Assembly (NCBI RefSeq): GCF_002099425.1
Contig: NW_018344332.1
Location: 186,001 to 250,000, forward strand
DNA from: Phascolarctos cinereus
Lineage: Eukaryota; Chordata; Mammalia; Diprotodontia; Phascolarctidae
DNA: 64,000 nt
Reading direction: 5' to 3'
The notes beneath the pieces are model-generated. The model was not told where the DNA came from. It worked only from the letters and a program-made list of their open reading frames with translations, and searched no databases. The position numbers and the translations under genes are program-made. Positions 31,261 through 43,200 of the stretch are shown here, piece by piece. Positions within the stretch are counted from its first letter, which is position 1. Each line of letters opens with the position of its first letter.

Positions 31261-34200
31261 GTGTTCAAGGATGCCAAGAGCCGATTCAGTTGAGCAGAGC
31301 CCCACTGGCCTCCAGGCTGCCCTGCGTGGCCACTCGCTAAACCAATAAGCCAGTCTGAAGCCCTCCTGAAGGTCTGATTCGCTCAGTGACCAGGCAGGGA
31401 GGTCTCAGGGTCTTCTAAGGTACCTTCCACCATTTAAATGACTATAGGGCTGTTCCTGGTCCTTCCTGACCTCCGGCTCTCAAGAAGTCTGACTTGGACA
31501 GCGCTGAAGGAGAAAAAGAGCACCAAGAGAAAGAAAGAGGTCTAAAGGCCTGCTGGAGGCATGGCTGCATGCAGGGCAACCCACACCAGAAATCCCAGGC
31601 TTTGCTCCTCCTATCTCCTTACAAGCTGCTGGGAGAGCGGAGAGGAAGCTGTGGCCTTTCAGCAGGGAGAGACAATGTGGATGTGCTCCTTGTCATGAAG
31701 AGCTGGCCCCCAAGCAAACAGTGGCTCATTCTGGGTAGATGATTTGGTGACATTTCCTGTATTGGGAGGTGATGGTGGTGTCGGGGACCACAGCTGCTTG
31801 GCCGAGGCCTGGTCTGGGGCCCACCTCCACAACCCCCAGACACTGGTTTTGGGGTAGCCTGAACATCTCTGCTAAACTGCTCGAGACCTTTCAGGTGGCG
31901 TTTAGAAGGATGTTTGAAGCTCTGCCTCATGGACTCATGGAGAGACACTTAGGATGAAATTGCTTGTGGTCACAGTAGTTTCACCTATACGTGTGCTTAT
32001 CTCTGGGCCGCCTCTTAAGACAGATTTCTTCATCGTGTTCAGGGTTCTCTTTACTCCTCTCTCCAGCCTTTGTCTCTGGGCCAGAATCCCCTCTCCAGTG
32101 CCCTTGGACAGGATGCTGAGGCCCTATGTCATCTCACTTCTGATTTCTGGGACTGCTGCCTTTGGCTTCCACCTCCCCACCATGCTGGTGTTCTGCCCAC
32201 CTGGGCTTGTGGCCCTTCTTGTGTCCTCCAGCCCAGTTCTGGGCTCCAGTGTCCGTGGAGCGTCCCCGGCCAGGGCACTGGCTGGCTTCCCTTCAGTGGC
32301 CCTTCTCCCTGTGTCTGTTGGCTTTGAGCTGACATTGTGCCCTCCTGGGCTGGGGGCTGGAGGTTCCTGTCTTTTCTTTTAGATTTGATGCCCCTTTTAG
32401 ATCTTGGCTGGTCAGCATAGGGGAGGGCAGGAGGCTGGGCTCCTCTCTGACCTTCCTTCAGGTCAGCACCACCTTCATGGGAAGTCTGTCCTCTCTCCCT
32501 GCACTGGGCACACTATCTGTGTTCTGAGCACAGCCAGTGGGCACTTAGCCATCTCAGAAAGCTGCTGCCGGGGCTGGCGTGTGTGCCCTTCCTGCCCTGC
32601 AGGATTTCTCCACGCTTGCTGAGGAGAGGCTGGGCTTTGCCCATGTACACCTGGACGTGTCACTGGATGGAGCATTGGCTCTGGGCAGTAGGGCCTTCTG
32701 TTGTCTTTCTGATCCCTGGCCCAGCTGAGGGTCTGGCACAGAGGGGGCCCTTAAAATGCTGGCATGATGCACCTGTGGCTCCTTGTGTTTCTTGCCTGCC
32801 TGCCCTCCCTTGGGCACCTATGGTGGCACCTGTTTGGGGGGCGGCTTCAACTCTGGAGATTGGTCATTGTCTTAGCTTGTTAATATCTCACAGGCGTGAC
32901 CCCTTCCTCTCCCATCCTTTCCCTTGTCCTGCTCATCACTTAAGTGGTCTTACCAACCAACTTTCCCCCACCTCCACCCTATCTGTCCTCTCACATTTCT
33001 CCTCCACAAGGTCAATGTCTGGCTTTCTTCTTGACTCTGGAGCACCAGAACATCCTTCCTACTTTACCTCCTCCTTCAGCTCCAGGCCCCCTCTTCTTCA
33101 CAGCTCCCTTCCTACCAGAGCTATAAGTAGCCTTCCTCCATGCTCACAAAAGAAAGGGAGGAAGCTCTGCACCTCTCTGTGCCCCCCCCATCTCCCACCC
33201 ATCAGGGTCCAGCATGTGCCAGGGGTGAGGATGCTGTCCCTCGAGGGTTTGGTGGCAGAAGTCCCTTGCACACCAGGATGGCAGAAACAGAAAAACTGGC
33301 CTCCTGCTGTGGCCCAGTGAGAGCTGAAGCAAAGAAGCAGCTGCCTGGTCCCCAGGAGTGCCCTGCTCGTCCCTGCTTGTCCCTGCTTCTGTGTGACTTC
33401 GGACCCATCAGTGGGGACGATCGGGGAGACCTTGAACCCTGGGGACGAGCAGGGAGCCCCTGGGGCGTACCTCTCATGCAGCAGCCTGTTAGCAGCTCCA
33501 GGTGACCTGGCCAGCCTTGAGAAGTTGTGTCCTGCCAGGGGAACTCAGCTCCTCCAGCTGGGGCCGCAGCAGTGGAGCCTGGAGACCTCTTGAGGTTTGC
33601 AGAGCCCTGGACGTGCATCGCTCCACAGAGACCCAAAAAGCCCAGGATTTAGAGTCAGAAGTCTTGCCTCCTGTTTCCCTTTGGTCTCTTGCACCCTATG
33701 TGACCCTAGCTAGACCCTCTCTGGGCCTCAGTTTCCGCATTTGTAAATGACAAGGGACTTGGGCTTGGCTTGAGCTGCCCATGATGCCCCCTGGTGGCCT
33801 CTCTAAGAATGGCACCCTGCCCACTCTGCACCTCTGACTTCACCAACCTACCAGAGACTTGTATCTTAGTTTATCCATGAACTTGCAACAGCAGGCTTAG
33901 TGCCAGCCTCAGGAAGCTGCCTGCTCCACCTGCCTAATTACCGTCTTTAATCAGCTATGAGTTAGGGCTCTCTCCTTTCTCTGTCCAGGGGTGGCAGGGA
34001 AAGCCTGTAGATTAGAACATGTATGGTAACTCCTCATTACTCAGAACATGGGCCTCTCATTTATCATAGAGGTCTTTCGTCTTGGGCTCGCCTCTAACCA
34101 TCGGCTCCTAGCAAGCACTCAGTGATGATGACTGTGTCTGTACTGACAGGCCTGAATGGGGCAGGGGCCTCCCTCAGCAACCCTGGCTGACTGGGGTGGG

Positions 34201-35149
34201 GTTCCCTCCTTTTATCGAAGGCTCAGGCTGCTTCCATCTGCATGAACCTGATCTGCGCCTTATCAACATTCACGGGCCTTCACCATCTGCCCTCATCACC
34301 TCTGGAGTCTGGGGCCCTGATGCTGCCTGCATCTTCTCTGTGGGCCGTTGTTCTCTCTGTGGTGCAGGAGTCGAGGGTCGGGGTTCTTGTGGGCCGGGCC
34401 ACTGAAATACCACGCTCATCCTTCCAGATGAGCACAATTCAGTGAGGGGGAGCCCCATTTATGTGTGTTAGCACACGCAGATTTTTATCAATATAGACAG
34501 AGAAGAAAGGGTGGATGTCCCTGCTCTGATGTGTTTCCATCCCTCCGCTGGTATGTTCATGCCCTCAGGCTCTGGTGAAGCCCAGAGGGCACCCTGAACA
34601 GTGGCTGTGCCCTGCAGGCACTTGGAACATCTGAAGTGCACAGTGACATTCCAAATTTCCTTGGAACAGGAAAGGAGTAAGCTTGGGTACGACTGTGGTC
34701 ACCATGCTGCCTGGACCCTCCCTGAGGCCACAGCTCTCAGAGAACTACACTTTGGGAAGGCAGGAGAGCCCTCCTGGGCCAGGGTGGGATCAGAGGCATG
34801 CTTCTGTCCTCCAGGGCCACTGGACTGGGGCATGGAAATAATCCAGGGCTGTTTCTCCAAGAACAGAGGAAGGGGGTGCAGAGGCCTGGCTGACTCACTG
34901 CGCACCCTTGTGACAGAGGGAAAGCTGTGACCCTGCCTCCACAGCCAGTATGGAGCATGCGGGGCTGCTGGCCACAGCCCCAGGGACCATGGTCTTTCTC
35001 TGTGCCCAGGGCTCCTTCTCTGATGGGGCAGTCCCACAAGCTGTGGAGAGCCTGACTTTGAAGCTGAAGATGTCCCTTTATTGGGTGTAAATGTAGAGGA
35101 ATGCATTTGGGGCCCAGGGACATTCTGTTCACTGGCCAGTGGGACTCAG
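31261..35149. other. long repeat-poor non-coding region
   Basis: There is no supported coding exon over nearly 3.9 kb. A CORE-SINE remnant lies at 33640-33765 ('ctctctgggcctcagtttcc', 'gcatttgtaaatgac'). A 245-residue + frame at 32583-33320 has no motifs. In the inferred transcript this would be intron 1 of TRMT9B. Its low content of young repeats may reflect regulatory sequence, which I cannot prove. Confidence 0.4.
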
Positions 35150-35330
35150 TGACCTGCATGCATGCATGTGTGTATGTATGTGTATGCATGTGCATATGTG
35201 TGCATATGTATGTATGTGGTGTGTGTATGTGTACATGCTGTTGTTCTGTGGGCTAGTTAGTTGCCTTTCTTTGTCTCCCCAGCACATAGTAGGTGCTTAA
35301 TACATGCTGACTGACTGACTGAGTCTACGG
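35150..35330. repeat. TG/TATG microsatellite next to an L2 tail
   Basis: Bases 35155-35235 are made of TGTA, TGCA and TG repeats. Bases 35262-35325 carry the L2 tail 'tctccccagcacatagtagg', 'tgcttaatacatgctgact' with GACT repeats. Confidence 0.75.
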
Positions 35331-36868
35331 GGATACTGATGACTGTGCCAGGGCTCCCCAACCCCAGCTCTGGATAGAAAACGCTCTGTTTAGCTGCTTT
35401 GGATGCTTTGAGGGCGTGGGCAGCTGAAGCTGGACATATGTGTATGTGGTGACTGGTTGGGGTGAGATGCAAGCTGTTGGGATGTGGGCGAGAGATCTGT
35501 CACAGCTCATTGATTAAGCAGGATGCACTCCTGGCGTTGCTGACTGTGCACCTTCCCCGCCCCCCCCCCCAGCTTCAGGATAGCTAGTGCAAGTTTGGGC
35601 CTGGCCTGAATGGCAGACCACAGACCCCAGGACTGAGTCAGCTCTCAGGCCTGGTCAGATAACCTTAGCACAAGAGGGGCTGGGGGCTGTTGGCATGAAC
35701 TCAGGTAGCCTTCCTGAGGCAGGGAAGAGAAGCAGCCATTTCAAACCCTTGGGCTGGTCACAGAGAGTGTGGCCCCACAAATGAAGGAATGAGGGAGGGC
35801 TTCCTCTGGGGAGGGGGGAAGGGCTGATGCAGAAGGAAGGGGTTAGGGTTAGATCTATGGATGTGAGAATCATCAGCGTAGAGATGAAGAGTGAATCCAG
35901 GGAAGGGGGGCTGATGAAATCACCAAACCTGAGCGTGAGTGGTCTTCAGCTATTTTATCTCCTGAATCCCTTTCAACAAAATGAAAAAAATATATTGTGA
36001 ACTCCTCAGGGTATTCTAACATACTACTCAACATATTCTTTTAGATTGACTGATTAAGTACTTATAATAACTACAATGATCACTTTTGCCCCCCAAAACT
36101 CCCAATGAAAATGTACATTATATTATTGTAAAATATATTCTTCTGCCTATCATTATGAAAACTCCAAACATGACATTGTAAAACTAGTTACAAATATTTT
36201 ATGTAGGACATTCTCTAATTTACAGCAGGGCCTCCTATGCTGAGGGGGGGATGGAAGAGGAGCTCATGGGAGGAGGGTAGGTTGAGGCACTGATAATATA
36301 GATGTTGAAGTCTCACTAATGTGAGAGCAGGAGTAGGGAGGAGAAACGCCAGGAGCCCAGCACCAAATTCATGCGGGAAAGGGGACGACTGTCTGGGAGG
36401 CTGATGGACAGCCAGAGTGGATTGGGTGGCAGAAGTGGAGTGAGTGTGATGATGAGGGTAGAGGGAGAGCCTACAGGTGGCAGTGGGGAGCCAGGAGTAT
36501 CCCCACTCACCCATTTTTACCACTGAGTCAGGAGAATGCGTGAAGGGGCGGCTAGTGCTGGAAAGGGTGGCCAGGGAGGCTGTGTCACTGTGGGGGGGAT
36601 GAGGAGGAGCTAAGGGGGGAGCCAGGCCTCAGTGAGCCAGAAGATGGAGGATGAGAAGCGGAGAAGATGGAAGTCAGGTGGTCACCCAGGGATTGGGCAT
36701 TTCCCCAAACAGTGGGAGGGCCCGGGGAAGGGTGAAGGAATAAGGAATCAGGCCATGGCAGAGAGAACTGGGTTTAGATGATGACAGATGGGGTTACGAA
36801 CCCAAGCCTCTTGGGAAGAGTAACTCCCCTTTTGGAAATGCCTGTTTAGGGGATGTGATGGGCTCCAG
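35331..36868 (+). repeat. old unnamed repeat with a hAT-like insert
   Basis: Parts at 35690-35936 ('gagaatcatcagcgtagaga', 'tgatgaaatcaccaaacc') and 36240-36860 resemble the middle of the long dispersed repeat also seen at 22.6, 42.0 and 50.1 kb. Between them, about 35937-36235 is AT-rich and starts 'gagtggtcttcagctatttt' then 'cctgaatccctttc', similar to the left end of Charlie-type hAT elements. I could not find its right end. A CCCCCCCCCC run lies near 35560. There is no gene. Confidence 0.4.
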
Positions 36869-37132
36869 GTAGGGGTGTACTGGTAAATGTTTAACAATTG
36901 GCTGTCCAAAAACAAATGTGCACACAGCACATTTTTCATTTTAATTCATAGTAGTGACATTTTCTTCAGTTTCTCGAGTCTAGAAATCAACAAAAGGAGC
37001 CCTGATGAGGTATCAGCGCTCACTGAATATTTAACAATGGGCTCTAGAGGCAATGCAGGGGAGCCCAGACTCCCTGTGGCCTCTCTCAGGGTGGCCTGTA
37101 AAGCATCTAAGACCCTACATTTCTCCCCAAGG

Positions 37133-37289
37133 ATGGAGCCCGAGGCCGCTGCCCAGCTGGAAAGACGCCATGTGCATGAGGTCTACGAAAGCACAGCGGC
37201 CTACTTCAGTGACCTGCAAGGCAAGGCCTGGCCACGCGTCCGCCAGTTCCTCTTGGAGCAGAAACCTGGCAGCCTCGTCGCAGACATAG
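37133..37289 (+). CDS. TRMT9B: TRMT9B coding exon 1
   Basis: This exon codes residues 1-52 and the first base of Gly53. The start ATG (37133) lies one base after a good acceptor (TTTCTCCCCAAG|G), so the 5' UTR must come almost wholly from an upstream exon. The in-frame sequence further upstream stays open but has no family similarity, which supports this start ([20 protein letters not shown], close to human MDHEAAQLEKQHVHNVYES as recalled). The donor is GACATAG|GTAAGC. The exon ends inside SAM motif I (VADIG). Confidence 0.93.
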
Positions 37290-40200
37290 GTAAGCAAGCG
37301 TCTCCCCGGGCGATCAGGGCTGGCCAGGTTGGCCATGAGTGGGAATCCCCATCTTGGCCCATCATGGGATCAGCCCGTGTTTGCTGAAGGCCCTGAGGGA
37401 AGGGGAAGCCCCCGGTGGAGGCAGACTGCTTTAGTTTAGGGGAGCGCTCAGCTCGGGAAGTCCTTCTCCGAAGCAAGCCACTTTGGAGCCACAGCAGAGG
37501 GTGTCCACTTCCACTAGGTGAGGTTCCCTGCATTAGAGAAAGGTTCACTCACTGAGATATCCAAGTCTAATACCCTCTTAGCAGAGGCAATGGCACATGG
37601 CTCCTGTCCCTGAGCAGAATGGAGGAGGAACTGGACCATCCTGCTCTTTCCTCCCAGCTCCCTCTCAGCACTGGCTCAGGCATCAAGAGAGACATTCTAA
37701 CTCTCTTTGTCTCCATCTTTCCCCTCTCTCTCTTTCCCCCCTCCCCCATGCACACACATCAGGTCCCAGCACACAGTGAGGCTTCTCCCAGCTCCAATTT
37801 GATCCACTTACCTCCCTCTTCCCCATCCCAAGGAAACCAGCCCCTCCCTTGCCTACCTCCACTCTCCCTTTTTAAAAACCTCCCAATGAGCCAGCATTCC
37901 TGGCTCACCCATCTCTGGCCCTCCAAGATGGCAGGCACCCTCTCCTTCCTTGCTGGTCCCAGGAAAGTCACCAGCCTCCTGCCTCCCAGGGCATAGTGGT
38001 TTCTCCTGGTCCTCCTCTCCACCCCTCTGCCACCTGGGAACCTTGTGGTCTCTGTGTGGCAGCCAGCCTATTTGTAACTCAAGGCAGACACTGAGATGCA
38101 GAAAAGGGATGGGGGTGTTGGAGAGGGTGGGCAAACCTCCCTGAAATGCCTCCAGAATGCCCTAGGAGCTAAGTAGATGGGCAGGGGCTTGGTGCCAGCC
38201 CAGAGCTTTGCATATACAAGGAAGCCCTTGTCCATGCTTATTCATTCATTCATTCATTCATTCATTCATTCATTCACTATGGCTAGCAGAGGTTCTTTAA
38301 CTCCCCTGTGGTTAGCAGCCTCTCCTATTACCAGGCTAACCTCCAATCTGGGGCTCATGCTTAGGAGAAAGAGTATTAGAGAATGTAGGGGCTTCCCCAT
38401 CCCCCTGAAGCATCACAAGGACCTCTTGAAACATATGGGGGCATCTCTGGGCCACTATGGTTTAGTGAGGTCAAGGAGGGGCACCAAGCCATCATCCTAA
38501 TGCGAACAAGGCTGCTTCTCCTGGTCTTCTTTCCACAGAAAGCCCCCTCTGCTGTGAAGGGAGCTGTTCACCTCTTCCAGGTCACACCGGTTGTGTGGCC
38601 ACCTAACGCAAGAGAAGGAGGCTGGCCAGACTTTTAGGTGCAAGGCCCTTGTCTCCCCAGCTGCCCAGTAATGCCCAGGGTCCTCTGAGCTCCGAGGAGC
38701 AGACATGTGTCTAGAGAGGCTGCGTGGGGGTGTTCAGGGTGCACAGCTATTAAATGGAAGAGTGGAAATTTGGACCCAGGTCTTCCCAACCCCCAACTGA
38801 AATGCTTTTTTCTACCAAGAAACCAGGCTGAGTACAGCACCAGGTATGTGTGTTGCATCATCAAAACTGGGTCTCCCGGTCCCCTGGCTTTTAGCAGTAA
38901 TGATAACGATAATGACAGTCATAATGATGAGGGGCTAGGTGGTGCCATAGTGCATAGGGCTCCAGGCTTGGAGTCAGGAAGACTCTTCCTGAGTATAAAT
39001 CTGGCCTCAGATATTTACTGGCTGTGTGACCCTGGGCAAGTCACTTAACCATTTTGCCTCAGTTTCCTGATCTGTAAAATGAGCTGGAGAAGGACATGGC
39101 AAACCCCTCCAGTATCTTTGCCAAGAAAACCTCAAATGGGGTCATGGAGAGTCAGAGAAGACTATAATGACTGAACAGCAACAATAATAGCTAGGATTTG
39201 GATCGCATTTAAAGGTTTCAGTGTTTTATGTACATTAATGCATTTGATCCTCACAACAACCAGAGAGGTAGATGCTATTATTATCCTCATTTTACAGATG
39301 AGGAAACTGAGACAGACAGAGATGCTGTGACTTGCCATGGTCACATGGCTAACAAGCTTCTGAGGCTGGGTTTGAAGGCAAGTCTTCTATCTTCTCCCCC
39401 CTTACTCCCCTGCCCCCTCACTGGGACCTCCATGGCTTTCTTCAAGTCTTAGCTCAAAGCCCACCTTCTGCCAGAAATCTTTCCTGCCCCCCCCTCCCCT
39501 CCCCTCCTCTTGAGATGCTTCTCCACCTGCTCTGTATATATTCTGTATATCTTAGAATGGCAGCTCCCTGAAGGCAGGGTCCCTGGGGGGTTTGGGAGGG
39601 GTTGGGAGGCCTTTTTTGTATCCTCAGCATTGATCACAGTGCCTGTCATCTAGCGAGTGCTCAATCCACTGACTGACATAACTGCTTCCCTTCCAGGCAA
39701 ACCAGAGTCCCTCTGTCCCCGCCCATGCTCTCAAAGTTCCTGCCCGCTCCCTTCCCAAACTCTTTTCTGTTTCTACAATGACCATCTCTCCCTACCTCCC
39801 CTTGTCTGACTCTCACCCTCCCCATATGCTGGTCCATTTCACTGGCATTCGCAGGTGAGGAAAGCCCTTCTGCTGCACACCTTGGCACCTTCTCTGCTGC
39901 TGGAGCTCTCCAAGGAGAATGGGACGTGCCCAGGGTCACTCAGCCAAGAGGAGTCCAAGATTGGACTTGAGCCCAGCTCCCTCCACTAAGCCACACTGCC
40001 TCTGAGCCCTCTCTTGGGCACTGCCACCAAATGTTATTTTGTACCATAACTCACTGATTCCTTGAAGGGAGGGACCCCTTGGATCAGATGATGTCTCCTG
40101 ATCTCCTCCCAGCCTGAGTGTCTGTGGAGCCCCACTATTATTCTGCCACACCCTCGGGCACCCTGAGACATCCTTCTTAGCCAGTCTTGTCTTTCACAGG

Positions 40201-43200
40201 TTGCGGGACTGGGAAGTATCTCCGCGTCAACAGCCAGGTGTACAAGCTGGGCTGTGACTATTGTGGGCCTCTGGTGGACATCGCGCACAGCAGGGGCTGT
40301 GAGGTCCTGGTGTGTGACAACCTGCGTTTGCCCTTCCGAGACCGCAGCTTTGACGCCATTATCTCCATTGGAGGTGAGGAAGGGAGGGGAACGGGACCCT
40401 TCCTGAACCCCTCGGGAGGTCAGTGAGCTACCTTAGCATCCACCACCCAGGGACATCCAGAGAGAAGTCCTCATGGCTTGCGGGCTTGGAAAAATTAAAA
40501 TAGAACGTAAATATCTGACAGGCCCCAACTAGCCCTGGAGGTTCTGGAGGGAAGCTTCAGGCACCGAAAATAGCCTCAGGGAGGAGTGCAGGAGATTCAC
40601 AGAAGGGCTCTCAGAGGGCAGCCAGCCCCACAGGGGAGGAAACAGGCTCAGGGAGAGAAATGACCAGGCTCCACAAGTAGTAAGCGGCAGAGGCCCCCAA
40701 CGCCGCAGCTGGGGGTCTTTCTATCCTGCTACTTCCCGTTCCTGACTTCCCCAGGAGGGGGCACCTTCCCTCGCTTCTTCGCTCTGTCTCTCTCTTCTTC
40801 CCTTTCTTCCTTCTCAGAATGTAGAGCCAGACGGGCCCTCTCTGGGAGGCCCAGGGAGCTCAGCCAGGCAGGGACCGCTGCACTCGCTGGCTCCGCCTCA
40901 GGAACCCAGAAGGTAGAGGGGGAAGGCCCTGCGGGACATCGAGTCCTGCTGAAGCCAGAAGAAATCCTTGTCCTTGTGGCCTTTTTGTCTGCAGACCCCC
41001 AGGGAGGGGAATCCCTCTCCTCTCCATCCACTGCCAATCCAGTCCCCAAAGCCTTGAGAGAGCTCGAGCTCCAGGGAAGTTCTTTCTCTTAATTATTCCT
41101 CCTAGTTCTCTCACTCCCTCCTTAGGCCCCGCCCCACCTAGCTCCCGGACTAGTACTATCATAGCCTTCCCATCAGCCTCCCTGCCCTGCGTCCAATCCA
41201 TCTTCCACACAGCCGCCAACATAATCTTCCTACGGCACAGGTCTGACCCTAAGCCTAAGTGCATGCGACTGCCCTGCTCCAGAAACATCCACAGCTCCCC
41301 CTTCCCTCCAGGATGAAACACAGCCTCATCAGCCTGGTAATTAAAGCCTCTGCCACAGTCTGGCTCCCTCCCGCCTTTCCAGCCTGGGTCCCCAGCACCT
41401 CCCTTTGTGTGTTCTATGCTCCAGTCAGACTGGCTGCCCTGCTCACACTCCCCCTCAGGATTCTGCCTTTTCGCTGATGCTTGTATGAGCGGTGCCAGTC
41501 CCACGGTGCCAGTCTCTGCTCATTCTGTTTTTTGCAAGCACAACTCCCCCCCTCCCAAATCTGAAATCATTTTAGAAAGAAATTGATTGGGTTGCCTTGG
41601 AGGAGGCATGGCTGCCTGGCATCCAGGCTCTGGAAGGCTGACATTACATATGGTTTAGACAAGGCGCACAGGTCACAAGTATGGGGTTGAGCAACCTCGC
41701 CAAGAGGGCGGCCTGAAAGCAAGGAAGATGGAAATAGATGTGAGCGGCGTCAACACTGAATCCAAGCTAGGCCAAGCTGAAACACAAGGGAACCCACAGC
41801 TCAGGCTTAGGACCCAGAACAAGACCTGGGTAAAAGGACCCAAACATTCTGGGTCTTGGGGGTCCTTGTAGCCACCTTTGTCATTCCTGGAGAGTTGCTG
41901 AGGTCAGGGTGACATTCTGCGTTCAGACAATCTCTAGTGACATAAAGTTAGGTTCAAACCGTATTAGTAATGATAAATAATAGTCTACACATTGCATTCA
42001 TGCATTCATTCACTTAATAAGCATTAATTAATCACCCACTATATACATGTGCTAGCCTCTGTACTAGGCCCTGAGGATAATGGGACCTTTCCTCAGGGAG
42101 CTTACATTCTATTCGGAGGAAATGACACATGGTTGTAAAAATAAGCACGCACATAACTACACTCTTGTACACACATACTTTTTTACATACATATACATGT
42201 ACACACATATACACACATAGATAAACAAGTCAGTAGAAAGCAACAGTTTTCACTGGCCGGGGGGCTTAAGATCACAGTGGAAGGTGAGACCTGAAGGGGG
42301 CGAGGGATTCTAGGAGGTAGAGGTGGAGAGGGAGGGCATTCCTGGCGTGGGGGGCCGGCTACTGAAACGCTCAGAGACAGGAAACATCATATCATCCAGG
42401 CTGCCTGAGATGTAGGCTGTATGAAGGAGAGACCCCAACAATGAGCCTGGAGAGGGAGGCAGGAGCCTGGAGATGAGGGCTTTCCAGGCCAAACAGAGGA
42501 GTTTGTCTCCCCTTGAGGAGAGAGTGAGTCCCTGGAGCTGTTTTTAAAGCTGCCCTTCAGGAGTCTCATTGTGGCTGCATGTGTGGAGTCTGGGTGGCAG
42601 AAGGAGGCAGAGGGAGAGAGCACATGAGGGACATTGGGGTAGGCAGAATTGAGACTTGGCAACTGATTGGAGGGGAGGGGAAAGAGAGAAGGTGAAGAGA
42701 GTCCAGGGTGGTGAACCTGGGTGACTGAGAGGGTGGCGATGCCCTCACCAGAAACGGAGACTGGAATAGGGGCGAGTGTTGGAGGATGACAGATGAGCTA
42801 TGTGGAATATGAAGCATTGACTGCACCCCAGGGGTTGGGGATACAAAGCAGAAATCAAACAGTCCCTGCCCATCTTCTTGGGGTTATCCACATGTGCACA
42901 GTTAGCTATTACAGAAGATGAGGCATGCTAATAAACGACTGTAGAGAAATTGAAGTAGAGAAGAAACACTAATCACTTTCACAGGGGGGCCAGGAGAGGG
43001 AATTGGGGCAGCCTGAATGGTGGCACCTGGGCTGAGCCTGGGAGCAAGGGAAGGACCCTGAGAGGCTGTGGTTCTTCTGCATGTTTCAGGATCTTTCCTT
43101 TCCTTCCAGACTCAGTCCAGAGGCCACCTCCTCTATGCAGTCTTCCGGGGTCACCCCAGCTGAATGGATTTTCTTCCAGCTCTAATTTCTTCCTTTGGTT

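Larger units (their letters stand above)
37290..40199 (+). other. TRMT9B: TRMT9B intron between coding exons 1 and 2
   Basis: This is a phase-1 intron of 2,910 bases, GTAAGC at the start and TTTCACAG at the end. Contents: a pyrimidine-rich 37.6-38.0 kb part, (TTCA)n at 38239-38276, a MIR3-like scrap at 38700-38820, a MAR1 SINE at 38930-39172, a MIR at 39180-39380, an L2 3' end at 39395-39680, and a MIR scrap near 39900-40005. Confidence 0.9.

Noticed and set aside
32583-33320. 245-residue + frame and shorter minus-strand partners
   Set aside because: No motif, no splice or start context, and a mirror frame on the other strand suggests composition.
36887-37132. Upstream in-frame extension of the TRMT9B exon
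   Set aside because: The frame is open but unlike the family, and a good acceptor lies one base before the family start ATG.
38239-38276. CRISPR-like or other spaced repeat array
   Set aside because: It is a plain tetranucleotide microsatellite, and the window is vertebrate.
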